A stretch of DNA of 64,000 bases from Odontesthes bonariensis (lineage: Eukaryota > Chordata > Actinopteri > Atheriniformes > Atherinopsidae): assembly GCF_027942865.1 (NCBI RefSeq), contig NC_134509.1, positions 32,476,197-32,540,196 on the forward strand. Direction: 5' to 3'. Position numbers and translations under genes: made by a program. The notes beneath the pieces are model-generated. The model was given only the letters and a program-made list of their open reading frames with translations, was not told the DNA's origin and did not search any database. This document shows positions 49,600 to 61,300 of this stretch, one piece after another (positions within the stretch are counted from its first letter, which is position 1; every line of letters begins with the position of its first letter).

Positions 49600-50790
49600 C
49601 TGATAGGAAAATCCCGATTAAAAGCTCTCCATTTTAACGCCCCCATGTAGTTTACAATAGACCTAATAACACATTTATACATTTAGATATTCCTCTCATC
49701 CACATAAATGAGACTCGAAAGTGTGTGTATTTTAAATAATCATTTTCTTACGCTCAAAGTAATTGTGCAAAGTACATATTTTTTTTTTATTGAACACATT
49801 AATTGCTTTCAAAATGCTGCACTGAAAACTGTATTTTTTTTTTTTTTTTAAATAAACACTTGTAAGTTTGCGCAATTTATTTTTTTTGTTTAATTGAATT
49901 AAATTATACTTTAATAATCCCCAAGGATAAATTATAGTACTGCAATATAAATTATAGAGGGAAAAATTATAGTACGTAAATAAATATGAAGATGGAAAAT
50001 AAAAAAGGATATATTTATTAAGATTTCAAGCTAAATTACTACTTACGTCAGTTGTGTGATATCATTGCACTTGATAGTTATATTGCTGTATTAATTAAAG
50101 TGTTATTCATTTGTCATCTTGCATTGTCTACATAACCTCTCATTACACCATTACTAATTGGCCTCACTGCGCTTTTATGGTTATAAGGCTGAAATAATAA
50201 CTGTACTTAATCGGTGCTCTGTAAACTCGGCATGCTAATTGAGGGCCCCAGGCTGTCTTTGAAATAAACAGACAAGTATGTGCTAACAAGAGGGGGTCTC
50301 AAGCTTTAAGCACTCTGCTGAGGGTTGTCGTGCTGAAAGTTGAACCTGTGTCCCAGCCTTTCATTCTCAGGAGGACTGAAACTGCCTTTTATATATGTCA
50401 TCATACTTCACATTTCCAGTTCCAGCGCAGTCTCATGGCAAAGGTGCGACACAGTCATGTATATTTAATCAATTGATTTGGGTCCGCAGACCCGATTTCC
50501 ACAGTTCTTTGGTACTATTGAACATGAAAAATAACTCCATCGAATAACAGTGTCGCAGCATTTTATCAAATAGTTCACATTTTGACTGTTGTGTTACATT
50601 TGATTCGTAGCAAAGTTTATGTAAAGTCAACTGAAACTGAAACTCAAATTTAGAACTGTAGTTGGTCGCATTGTGTGCTTTGTCAGGTGAAATTATTCAT
50701 TTACCAGTTACTGAAGTGACAGTAATCCAAGATAACTTTGCACTGAAACCAAATTATAGGGTGTGTGTTGAACTTTCCATGACAAGGCTT
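49600..50790. other. Spacer with a retroposon tail fragment
   Basis: Between two convergent genes. At 49895-49980, ATTATACTTTAATAATCCCC followed by AAGGATAAATT resembles a minus-strand LINE 3' tail. Otherwise nothing recognised. Confidence 0.45.
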
Positions 50791-50792
50791 GA

Positions 50793-52626
50793 TTAAACCT
50801 TAAGATCAAGTGCCTTAGGTGAGACTCCCTGCCTGCAGCACTTGCCCTGTACTCTTTCCATCTTTGTCATGTAGAGGAGGGGCTCGATGCTGCAGCTCAG
50901 ATCCATGATGGAGAACACGCTAATGCTGATCTGACAGCGGAACTGAACAAACGTGTAGTATGATACGAAGGGCATGAGTGCCACAGGTGGCAGGTAGTTG
51001 ACCACAATGATGATCATATTTATCAGCACTATCTTAAAGGCCTTCTTCTTCACCGGGTGCATCACCTCCTTTCCCGCCACAGAGCGGCGGAGGACCCAGA
51101 TAATAGAAATGTTGCAGAAGACCATAACTGCAAATGCAAAGAGGATGATTCCGCTGAAGATGTCATTTACACTCATGACTCCCAAAATGGACTTTATCAG
51201 GGCATATGCCAGTGTCAGGCCCCAGACCACCACAGAAATGCCGATGCGGGTCATGTTGTCTCTGTAACTTGCAAAGAACACTGGATGGACCACAGCCATG
51301 TAGCGATCCACACAGATACACACCTGGGGTTGCAGACGAGAAGAAAGAAAGATTATGTCAGTGCTCTTGCCTCAACCAGGTACCTGATAAGGCTGGACAT
51401 CATATATCTCTTTTGTGAAAAACATGAAAAAAAAACTTAAAACACTAACAAAAATATGTCTCCTGTTCCCCTCACTTCCTACTCTAGTTCCATACATATT
51501 CATACAGGTGCATATTTAATCATATAATATCTCATTTACACAAGTTTGATGATTTTTTTTCCCCCCGTCATGTTCTCTAACAATAACTTTAAAAGGGCCC
51601 ATTTTTATCATGAAAGATTATGTAAAAGTTGGTGAGAAATTTAATCGATTTATTTTACAAAACTAAAAACCTGTACTTAGGTTATTTATAAAGCAGATTT
51701 AATTATATGTGGGAATGTTTTTGCTATTTTTCCAACATCTTATGTTTAAGTTTCGTAATTTTGGAGCCTTTATAGAGCAGTTTTGTGTTTGATTAAACAA
51801 TTTGTTTAATCCCCACCAAAATTGATAATAAAGTAAAGTAATGAATATTAGCTGAATAACTTTGATGCTATTTGAGTGATGGATTTTTAAAGTTTACAAA
51901 AAATCACTTGTGTCACATGTTAATTTGGCCCACTGTTTTTAGAATCTGTAACTGACACAAATCCAACTGAAATCTGCCAAACTGATCAGAACTACATTGA
52001 TAAAATACAAGCCATGGCATGAGGCATGTGAGCAAAATAATTGGCACATGCAACATTTCCAAGTAGGTTTTTAGAACCCTTAAAAAAATTGCGATCCATT
52101 CTGTGTTTAATTTAATGCATACTCTACAAAGCTCTAATATCTAGGATTTCACCTTTATATAGATTCACTACAATTAAACAAACAATCATAAGATGTACTT
52201 GTTTTTGGTGGGCATCAACCTTCAATAAAATTGGACTTCTGCATTTCAAAAACTTACCAGAAAGAGCGGTGCAACATCCTTGACCCCATAAGCAAATCTC
52301 TGAAAGTACCAGAGGTCATCATTTTCCAGCATCAGCCGGTTGACCATGTCTACAGGTGTCATCAAGCAGAAGTAGGCATCGAGGATAGCCAGGTTAAAGA
52401 TGAAGATGTCCGATGTGGAAGCATCTTTTTTCCTGGCAATGATCTGCCAGATGACCAGGACGTTACACGGCGTCCCAACTGCCAGGTTAAACACCTTGAC
52501 CCCAAAGTAGAAGACAAAGCCATAAGGAGCAACTGCACACACTGGAAACTGATACCACGGAGGAGGACCACGGGGACCCCCTATGTTTGAAGAGTTCTCG
52601 TACAGGCTGGTGGTGTTGAACATCAT
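50793..52626 (-). CDS. Rhodopsin-class G protein-coupled receptor, orphan
   Basis: Two coding exons, 52626-52258 (donor CTG/GTAAG) and 51323-50793 (acceptor CCCCAG), phase 0, give 299 residues. Seven hydrophobic segments can be read: FVFYFGVKVFNLAVG, IFIFNLAILDAYFCLMTP, a TM3 ending APLFLVCICVDRYMAV (the DRY motif), GISVVVWGLTLAYALI, IILFAFAVMVFCNISI, IVLINMIIIVVNYLPPVAL and ISVFSIMDLSCSIEPLLYM (a degenerate NPxxY). The N terminus has NTT and NSS glycosylation sites. The usual TM3 cysteine is Leu or Trp here, ECL2 is only a few residues long and lacks Cys, and TM6 lacks CWxP. A 5' UTR exon ending at 52764 (donor GTAAG), spliced to an acceptor before 52658, is likely. Ligand and subfamily are unknown. 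Confidence 0.85.
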
Positions 52627-52764
52627 AGACTAGAAGTTTTGAGAAAGAGGCTGGGATGCTGACAGAAATGAAGAAAAGCAAAATTTGAGTGTTGATTACT
52701 CATATTTAATGCCATTACAGTTTGTGCTCCACCCAAAACCAAACAACACATCAACCATCTTACC

Positions 52765-53973
52765 TTAAAGCGTTTCCTGTCTTCTCTGCTCTGTGCACAG
52801 CTTTACCATATCTACCAGCACATCATTGGGGCCAGGAACTTATGAATTCACTCAACAAGAAACCATGTGCACTTTTTGATTGGGCCAGGGGTCATTTGCT
52901 CTTCTCTCTGAGTTTTTTTTTGTCCAAGGTAAGCTCTAATTGGTCAGTAATGATAATTAAAACAGTTTGGACGTCCTCAGTGATTGGATATTTTGGATAT
53001 GTGTAAGGGGCGTGTTAAGATTGAGTTGGATGGCGCTGCTTTTGTGTCCATGTAAAACTCGAGCTGTAGGGACAAAAATGAAAAACTTGTGTACCCCATG
53101 TCATACCCTTGGGGACCTTAATAGTTGAACAACTTTCTCTGTGAACATATTGTTGATGCAGTAAGTGATTGGTGTGTAATTAGATAGCCTGTGATAACCT
53201 GCAGTATGTGCTGAGTTGAAGTTTTTATGCATGGTAAATATTCCCAGTTGTAGCATTATGAGACATCTGCCCTGTTTGCCTGAGGTTGCTTTTTCATTTT
53301 TCTCATTTGGTTCATGTTAGGTTGTAAAAAGACTGAAACCAGGTGTGTTCCTATGGGTATTATATCTACAGGTTTACTGCAGCTGAATTTTCATCGCACT
53401 GATGCAACTCTACTCTGTAAACAGGTGATGCAAGGAAGGCAAATGAGAAATCTAATGCAATGCTTAGACTATGTGAGAAAGTAAAACCCCATTGGGGATA
53501 AGAGCTCGAAAAAGCAAAGCAAACTCTCACATGAGGCACGTAGCATGTTTCATCACAGTTTTAATAACACTTCGCTTAGTCCTTATTAAGTAATCTGTCC
53601 ATGTCTCCAGTGTATGTTTGTCTCATTTTTTGACATTTTACTTCGTGTCTTACTTCATTTTGGATTATTTGACTTAGTTTTTGCTACCTGGACTTGATTT
53701 GTCGTCACCTGAATGTTGCCTTTTGTTTCTTTAGCCAGTGAACTTGGGTCAAGCGGGACAGGAAAAACTTGTCACTACCCTGTAATAAGGGTCCCACTGC
53801 CCAGATCTGCCACCTTTCCTCTTCCATATCAACCAAAGCCTCCCTTTAAATAGATTAAAAACTCTCTTGCTGTTTCCAGGTTAATGCCAAACCATGCGCC
53901 GTCTTAGAAGGGTCAATACCAGTCCCTGTACCAGTGCCAGAGTTGTTCCTCGCCTGCTCCATAATCCAGGTTG
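52765..53973. other. GPCR upstream region and spacer
   Basis: Upstream of the inferred 5' UTR exon of the GPCR. No TATA box or other gene was recognised. Confidence 0.4.
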
Positions 53974-56251
53974 TTAAAGTGATACTCCGGAGTAGATTCA
54001 ACCTGGGGTCATTTGAACCGTGATATCCAGCCAAGTAGCCCACCCGCAGTTTTTTCGATATTGGCTGAACATCAGCTGAGTTACTGAGTTATCCCGAATA
54101 GCTTCGTACAAGCGCTAATGGAACCTGGCAGTATCTCCAAAATTACCACACTAAAATCACATGCCATGACACCAAACTTCTGCAGTAGTACAAATATGGT
54201 CTGTGCTCACCAAACGATGCAGTTTGAAGTTTGTACATAGTCCAGGAGTTTATTATTATCAACACAAGCCTGATAGCTTCTCTGCAGCTAAAGCTGCGTC
54301 GACGTCACTTCAGGGAGCTGGGAGCTTCAAAATAAGATGAGGGTTGATCTACTACTGTAGACAACAAAGCAAGGCTGCTCAATTTCTCCATTGATAAAAT
54401 AATTTCACAACTCTACAACATAAAAAATTCATAAAAAAAACATGTAGAATATAGCATATACTTTGTTGTCTACAGTAGTAGATCAACCCTCAACTTACTT
54501 TGAAGCTCCCAGAAGTGACGTCGACGCAGCTTTAGCTGCAGAGAAGCTATCAGGCTTGTGTTGATAATAATAAACTCCTGGACAATTTTCAAACTTCCAA
54601 ATGCATCGCTTATATTTGTACTACTGTAGAAGTTTGGTGTCATGGCATGTGATTTTAGTGTGGTAATTTTGGAGATACGGACCAGGATCCATTAACCCTT
54701 GTATGAAGCTATTCGGGATAACTCAGTAACTCAGCTGATGTTCAGCCAATATCGAAAAAACTGCGGGTGGGCTACTTGGCTGGATATCACCAGGCATGCA
54801 AACTTGCCACCTTTCGGCGAAATTCGCCGTTTTGAAATCAAAATGGGTCATTCTTCTGAATCGCGTAGATCCGAGGAGAAAAAAAAATGGGGGGGAGGGG
54901 GGGGTGAGCATGTCAACTAGCGAGTGGAACTGTGAACCTCAAAACAACACTAGACCTATCACCGCCGCTCTCTTCTCGTGACAACAAATGACTGACAAGA
55001 GTGGCGTGTGAGAGAAGCACTATCACCAATCAGAAGTGAGGAGGGCGAACCCCTATTCACCCCCACCCCCCCACCCCCACCCCGACCCCACACGGTGGAA
55101 ATTGCGACAAGGACAGGTAGGGATTAATGTTTACAGTTGTTAACTTTGACGCTAAAATGCTACAATTTGACTGATGTCCTGAAATAGTCTTCATAACGAA
55201 TTGTGTCGTTAGATCAATTAATGTGCTTTTAATAGTGTCTTTAATACAAGTGTCAGCTAAATGTCTTGATAACAGACTTGAAATAGTCTACAATTCCTCG
55301 ATATTTCACCGCCTCACAGAACGCTGTTTGTGTTAGTGCTACTCGAGGTAACTGTAGAGTGGCTAACTAGCGCCTTCCACACAAGTTCAGGGCTTTGCTA
55401 ATACTTTTAGCCAACGTCAATGGAGACCTTAATTGTCGCCGGACTTGGCTTTTTAACGAGGTATGCCCCTTTATAATACCCTCCGATAATCACGGAAAGG
55501 GAACATTTTGCCCATTTGAGGAGGTCGTTTCATTCGTCGTGAGTTTATCAATGCAGAGTCCGGAGAGCTCTGCCACAGGTCGTATTTGAGAGTGCGACCC
55601 CCATCCCCTCGCTGTTCGCCCACACCCCCGTTGATGATGACAGCCTACAGGTGCACTCGTGTTCATCCAGTATGATGCACCATCAATCGAAGTTAAAAGG
55701 GGCACAATGTAGGATTACGTAGTGCTCGTGACATGCATGTCTCAAAACTTACACTGTCATGAAAAAATGCCGTTTAACTAAGCTTGCCGCGAGAATGTTT
55801 TTCATGTTAGAGTGCCAGCTGTCGATACAAATTTGTCTCTGGCGGTACGTCAAGTGAATTGCTGATATAAGTTTTTCCCGTGGAGCTCCCCAGATAGCAA
55901 GCTGACATTGAAATGATATTGTTTTTCCATCTGAATCATCAGAATGGTTGACATTGAAATCTTGATGCAAAATAAATGTTGAATCAATATTGGCAAACTG
56001 ATGAAAACCCGACACAACATAATGTTGACCGCAGTGATATTGAAACAACATTGATACATAGTTATCCTTAGTATGATTGATGCATCATTGATATTTGGTT
56101 TCCCGGGTGATAATAGTAATGTTGAAAAGTCATTGATTTTGAGTTGACCGGGAAAGATGATTGAAAAGTCATGGATTTATAGTTGACCGGGAGACCATCA
56201 TGTGGTAGACCGGCGGTACTGCACCCCATCCCATTCATTTCGGAATCAATT

Positions 56252-57160
56252 TCAGGTAAGAAAGCACTTTGATTTAATCTTTTGAATGCTGAACTGCCCT
56301 ACACAGTTAAATGTATAGTTTACATGGTGCATAGGCTAGATACTGTCATAGCATTCTGTTATAAATCAAGCAGAATTCCTCCGATCAACAACCCTGCAAG
56401 TTGTCAAAAGCAAGTTAACTGCAGGCTTCATAAACACCCTGACGAAATCGTCAGTTAGCTAGCAATGCTTTATTCACCGGTTTATTTCCCAGCAAGGGGT
56501 GTTACAGTATATCTGCATATCCTTGCCCTACCTTTAGCTAGGATCAGCGATCGAAGAGGCAAGGTGTCTAATAAAACGATTGAATAGGCTACTTAACAAT
56601 CAGAAGATTGACTTGAATTCAACGTTGTCTGGATGAATAAGTTAGCATGCGCTAGCAACACGTCAGCTTGCGTGATGCCTGGATAGAGGCTGTCACTATC
56701 TTCTCGTCGTTTTTTTTTTTAATTAGTGGTTTATTGATTCAGAATTAAATTGCTGTTTACTGACATTGTGATTTACTTTTTCTCTTTTTTCAGATCATTA
56801 ATCCACATCGTCAAGTAAGTCCTCAGTTTAACAAGCTTCGTCTTAAAATATGGATAGGATTCTATGTCTATGTTTGAGAGGGAAAGATAGCTACCACACA
56901 CACACACACACATAGTGTTTCTGTCACAGGCAGAAGTCTGCTATGCTTAACTGAAATGTATTTTTTGCTTGTTTTTTTTATTTTAGATGCCCTGACTCAA
57001 CGACTGAGTACTGCAAATACATGAATTCGCACAAGCTGTGCAGAGCGCTGCGCTACGCTCCAGACCGGGCGGGGGGGATCTGGACGACGGCCACTGCAGG
57101 AGATAGCCTCGCGCATTAAAAGAAAAAAAAGAAAAATGCAATAAAAACGATGTTTGATTT
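56252..57160 (+). other. Possible spliced transcript inside the nested element
   Basis: Good splice signals occur in order: a donor CAG/GTAAGA at about 56252, a 21-nt candidate microexon at 56794-56814 (preceded by TTTTTTCAG, followed by GTAAGT), and an acceptor TTTTAG before 56987. The last exon stays open as SLIHIVKCPDSTTEYCKYMN and onward to a stop near 57120. Then come AATAAA (57140-57145) and an A14 run at 57161. I do not recognise the product. It may be the remnant of a transposon gene or chance. Confidence 0.35.
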
Positions 57161-57269
57161 AAAAAAAAAAAAAATGCATGGGGTGTTATTTGTGCTAGGT
57201 GATATAGCCTACAGGCTTAGTCTGCTATAGTTTCTATATTTTGCTCATAGCCCATCCTGGCTGTAGATA

Positions 57270-57345
57270 GCAGGATTAATAATAATAATAATAAATTTGT
57301 TTTATATAGCGCCTTTCATGGTACTCAAGGTCGCTTTACAAGATA
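57270..57345 (-). repeat. (TAA)n run with retroposon tail
   Basis: AATAATAATAATAA followed by TTTTATATAGCGCCTTTCAT and CTCAAGGTCGCTTTACA is a common fish retroposon 3' end on the minus strand. Confidence 0.6.
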
Positions 57346-58178
57346 TTAATGTTAATGGTCTAATAATAATGTTTTTAATATTTTAATTTAGACCTTTTTA
57401 GATTAAACCTGTGGTATAGGCATAAATACCATTGAAGTTTCGTTGATGATTTCAACATTGTTTCAATATCCATTGTAATCGAAATATCATTGAAATCTTG
57501 TTGATCTCTAGGTATGATTTCAACGTTGTTTCAATGATAATAGAGGGTGCAAAATGTCATTGAATCAACGTCAGAGTTCGACGTTGATTCAATGACTTTA
57601 TCGTTGACAGCGGGATGTTGATTTAACATCGTTTCAATGACTATTTGCCATCTGGGTCGTTTGGCTCGGCATGCCAAACGTTCACTTTAATGGTTTAATG
57701 ACAGCGGACCGCGAAAGTGGTCGGGAGAGTTATCGTTCAGGCTATTACTAAGCATAGGCTGTCTTGGGGCAGTAATTAATTAAACTTTTAATCCTACATA
57801 CTTGTAGTATCCATTTAAGGACCATGGGACTAACTTTTTCGTTAAATTTAATGTAATTAAATGTATGATACTACAGTTAAATGTTTTTGAAGACCTGTGA
57901 TGTTATATATCAAACACATAATAGTACAGTAAATGCAATTGATAGGCCTACTGTACCTATAAATTCATCTTTTATGCTGCACAGCTGTTCTCTACTTAAT
58001 GCAAATGGGACATAATATATATTTTGTATAATTTACAACTTAATGCGTCTCATGTTTCCGCTTTTCCGCGCGTGCCGTGTGTCCGTGTACCCTTGTCACC
58101 TTTTTCACCCCTTACCAGTTTGCATGCCTGTATCACGGTTCAAATGACCCCAGGTTGAATCTACTCCGGAGTATCACT

Positions 58179-58601
58179 TTAAGGCTGCGGTCGGCAACTT
58201 TTTTTTAGTCATATTAGCTTGAACTGTCATGGGATTCTGGAAGTAGAATATTAAATAGGCTGTTTAGGAAAAATAACGAAATCTGTAGCTCCCTCTGAAG
58301 CCTGTAATCATGCTTGCAAAAACCGAGCGCTCCCGGCTGTTTTTAACCAATCAAGTTAGGGTGGAGGAATCCTACCTGTCAATCACAGCTTGTGCACACG
58401 CTGCTGAGCGTGAGTCTGCCCGCAGCTTGTGTGCGCTCACACTGGCGTGAACTCAAGTGCACAACCTCGTCCACAGAGGGGGAGGGGTTTGGGGGGGATT
58501 CGGAGCTTGTCAGAGGTTGGGGGAGGGACCTGAAAGTGTATCAGTTCGAATTTTCCGACTTTAGACTCGGAATTTTGAAAACCTGCCGACTGCAGCTTTA
58601 A
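58179..58601. mobile_element. TTAA-ended MITE abutting the previous palindrome
   Basis: Ends are TTAAGGCTGCGGTCGGCA and the inverse of TTAAAGCTGCAGTCGGCA. Its left TTAA is the same four bases as the right end of the element at 53974-58182, so one inserted at the terminal TTAA of the other. Non-palindromic inside; no protein. Confidence 0.75.
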
Positions 58602-58994
58602 ATGCCTGCACGTTATGTCGATGCAGGGCCACCATCGGTGCATTATTTGTATCCGTCTTGGTCATAATTCTAATACAAAAATGACAATTTTACCAATGAT
58701 TCATATTCTTTTTCTTGAGTTCCTTGTTCCTTGTACACTGGTGCATTACAGCACCTCATCCAATGTCTGCCCTCTTTTTTTCAGTGATTTTAGCAAAAGA
58801 CATTCAACATTTTTCAACTCCTGAACCAAAGCCACAGCTACACCCGTCTCGGGGGCAGTGGCATACTGTAAGCCACTTAGATCGGCTCCATCAGACACTG
58901 TGCAAATCCAAATAACAACCAGAAACAAAGCCCCAGCTATTTATCACCAGTCAGTCTAAAAAGTATATGCTGGTCCAGTCTGGCTGATGGCTAG

Positions 58995-59140
58995 CTGTGT
59001 GTTCCCAGGTGTGGTGTTCATTTCTTTAAATATATCCTGTGTTGTCAATATGCTTTATTTGAGTTTTTCTATATTTTCTGTAAAGTACCGTGAATCACCT
59101 TGTTGAATTGTGCTCCATAAATAAATTTTCCTTGCCGTAC
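58995..59140 (+). mobile_element. LINE 3' tail
   Basis: AAGTACCGTGAATCACCTTG and CTCCATAAATAAATTTTCC match the family tail also seen at 39945-40225. Only the 3' end remains. Confidence 0.6.
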
Positions 59141-60076
59141 ATCCCAGCACGTTGTCATGGAAGAGCTGCTATTCTCCACATTCAGGCTTTCATTTAAATT
59201 AGTGATTTGGTGTCTGTTATTTTCAGCTGTACATCCAAGTATGTTTGATCTAATCATGTTTTTCTCTCAAAATTCTGCTTCACTCTAACATTTTTGCTTT
59301 AAAACAAACTCCATAGAGAAACGCTTTTTTTTTCAGTCATGGTTTTATGGTTATGATATGGTTTTATCAGTCATACCGTCTGAGTGGAAAAAAGAAAACT
59401 AATTCTGCTTCATTGAGGTTTTGCGGCCTCCATGAAGTTGCATTACTGCTGCAACATTGACAGGGGCAGATGAAACGGAAAACCTGGGCTGTAAACCTGC
59501 ACCATTGGATGGCACTACAAGATTTTCTACTGTAGCAGTCACAGTGCCGTGTGAATTAAGAGTTCTTCAAACTCTGACGAAACCAACATTCCTGTGGGGG
59601 ATATTTACGTTTCTGGATAAAAAACAGATCTTAATTTTCTTTCCACAAAGGAAAAAGAGACAGAAACTGCCTAATTTACAACAACCTTCGGCCTTTTGAA
59701 AGCCTGTGGGAGTGGAACTCCAACAGACGCTTGCCATAAAATTGGGATAAACTAAAATGAACAAAGGATCTTTCTGTTGGAAAAGTGGGAGACCTCAACA
59801 TGTTATCTTGACCATAAATCGAAGTTGACACTTTAACACCCTTTTCCACCAGAGAACCGACCAGATGGCTACACACGAACTGAGAATACTTCACTAAGAC
59901 TCACCTTTAATCGAATCTTAAACTATATTAAATGTGCTTGATAACCGTATACAATTTCTTTCAGGTTTCCAGCTAGATCACAAGACGCAGATAGAGATAA
60001 TTTGTACGATTCTGGCTGAAATATTGACTGAGAAATAATCTTGTTGGGAAAAGACAAACTCGCCGATGGAACAACA
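59141..60076. other. Spacer, nothing recognised
   Basis: No supported gene or repeat end. Confidence 0.45.
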
Positions 60077-60090
60077 TTGCCCCCTAGTGG
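60077..60090 (-). promoter_or_regulatory. Candidate CTCF site, reverse
   Basis: On the minus strand CCACTAGGGGGCAA, a near-ideal CTCF core. It points toward the forward site at 32060. Confidence 0.5.
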
Positions 60091-60399
60091 TCTGTAGTGT
60101 TGAACATTTAAGTCCCCACAGACCTAGTCAACCGGACAAGATATATGCAACAATTTAACTTTTAACGATGTCCCTTCAGCATCTATTTGGTATTTGTTTG
60201 GTGTCCCCATTGTTAACACAGAAAATTAACATTGTGTGGTTCGCTATCCATATGTCACGACTTTATAGATTCATCTGAATTTTGAGACTCTAATCATCTG
60301 TATTATGTTGTGTGTTATTTGATGTCTTTATATCGCAAGTCTATGTTATATCTTTAATCTGCATATCTTAACAAGATGTGGTGTTTTCAGAATCACCGA

Positions 60400-61300
60400 G
60401 ACAAATGTTCTATGAGACGGAGTAATGGAGAAATAAGAGTTTCTTTGTTATCCAGAAATCCCCACATAAAAGCTGAGTAGATCGTCTTACACAAAGACAC
60501 ACAGGCAGACGTCACCACAGTTCAGGCATATCATTGGCTGAAAGAGTAGTGTAAGCTTACGTCATGCCCCGCCTCCGAGAGTCAAACCACGGAACCCGCG
60601 AAACCAGACTCAGATTTTGAGCAGACAAAGAGCAGAGCAGAGAAGAAGCAGTTTCAACACAGAGTTTCAGAAGAGAGTTTTTCAGAGAGAGAGAGAACAG
60701 GACAGAGAAGAACAATGGAGAATTGATCAGATCAGTTGCTCAGAGGGATTTGAAGAGAGCGGAAAGATGAGAGGATGAGCTGTGCAGAAGATGACAAAAG
60801 GGAGGAAGGAGATGGCAGAAGGACCCAAGGAAGAAAGACTCGAAGAAAGAAACAGAATGAAGTCTAAAGATGCACGTTTTTCGTGTTTTTGTTCGTCCAT
60901 CGTCATCTATGTCCTTTTTACGTCGCACGCTCCAACCTCCGCCGTTACACGCCACCATCACCTTTTCCTACCAAGAAGCCAACTCCAAACAACCTTTTAT
61001 TAACCTTATGTGAACTTAAGTTCACTTCATCAGAGAAGCAACGGACCAACTCTGACACTCGGAGGATTTGATCATCTAACCACAGCCCTCGGCACCATCG
61101 TTCCCGTTTCCCGGTGAAAAGAAGCAACTGAGAAGTCCGCTAAAGTCAGCCACCACAACCAGGAAGGCCCAGAGAGCGGAAGAGAAATCCCCTCGGACCC
61201 CGCGTGGCCGCTGCCGTGTTCCGAGCTGACTAAGCAGAACTTCAGCACAGTAAGACCGACCCGTTTTCACCTTAAAGTGGGTTTGATGGATGTCTCGAGG
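60400..61300 (+). promoter_or_regulatory. Promoter-like segment, origin unclear
   Basis: An inverted CCAAT (ATTGGCT, 60533), a CRE-like TTACGTCATG (60560) and a GC-rich patch precede a purine-rich stretch. No open frame of note follows. It could be the promoter of a non-coding transcript or part of an old LTR; ends that would settle this were not found. Confidence 0.35.

Larger units (their letters stand above)
55888..57656. mobile_element. Nested element with CCCAGATRGCAA ends and many ATTGAAAYRAYRTTGA repeats
   Basis: It starts CCCAGATAGCAA and ends with the inverse of CCCAGATGGCAA. Near both ends the motif TTGAAACAACATTGA and variants occur many times in both orientations (55907-56090 and 57430-57640), as in transposons with subterminal binding arrays. 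No target duplication is clear. Its middle contains well-formed splice sites (see the entry at 56252-57160). Confidence 0.65.
54791..58130. mobile_element. Insertion with CAGGCATGCAAAC inverted ends
   Basis: It starts CAGGCATGCAAACTTG and ends with the inverse of CAGGCATGCAAACTGG. The repeated flank TATCAC (54785-54790 and 58131-58136) is confirmed as a 6-bp duplication by the intact opposite arm of the host palindrome. The ends look hAT-like, but a 6-bp duplication is not the usual 8, so the superfamily is open. No transposase was found. It holds a further element at 55888-57656 and C- and G-rich tracts near 54885 and 55060. Confidence 0.75.
53974..58182. mobile_element. Palindromic TTAA element carrying a 3.3-kb insertion
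   Basis: Ends are TTAAAGTGATACTCCGGAGT and its inverted form. The left arm is 53974-54370; the right arm is 54461-54790 continued at 58131-58182. Without the insertion it is a roughly 870-bp palindromic MITE like those at 191 and 19005, but with different internal sequence. The arms match closely, so the interruption can be placed to the base. Confidence 0.82.

Noticed and set aside
54699-54920. Open frame over the insertion boundary at 54790
   Set aside because: It spans the junction of two transposons and is low-complexity at its end.
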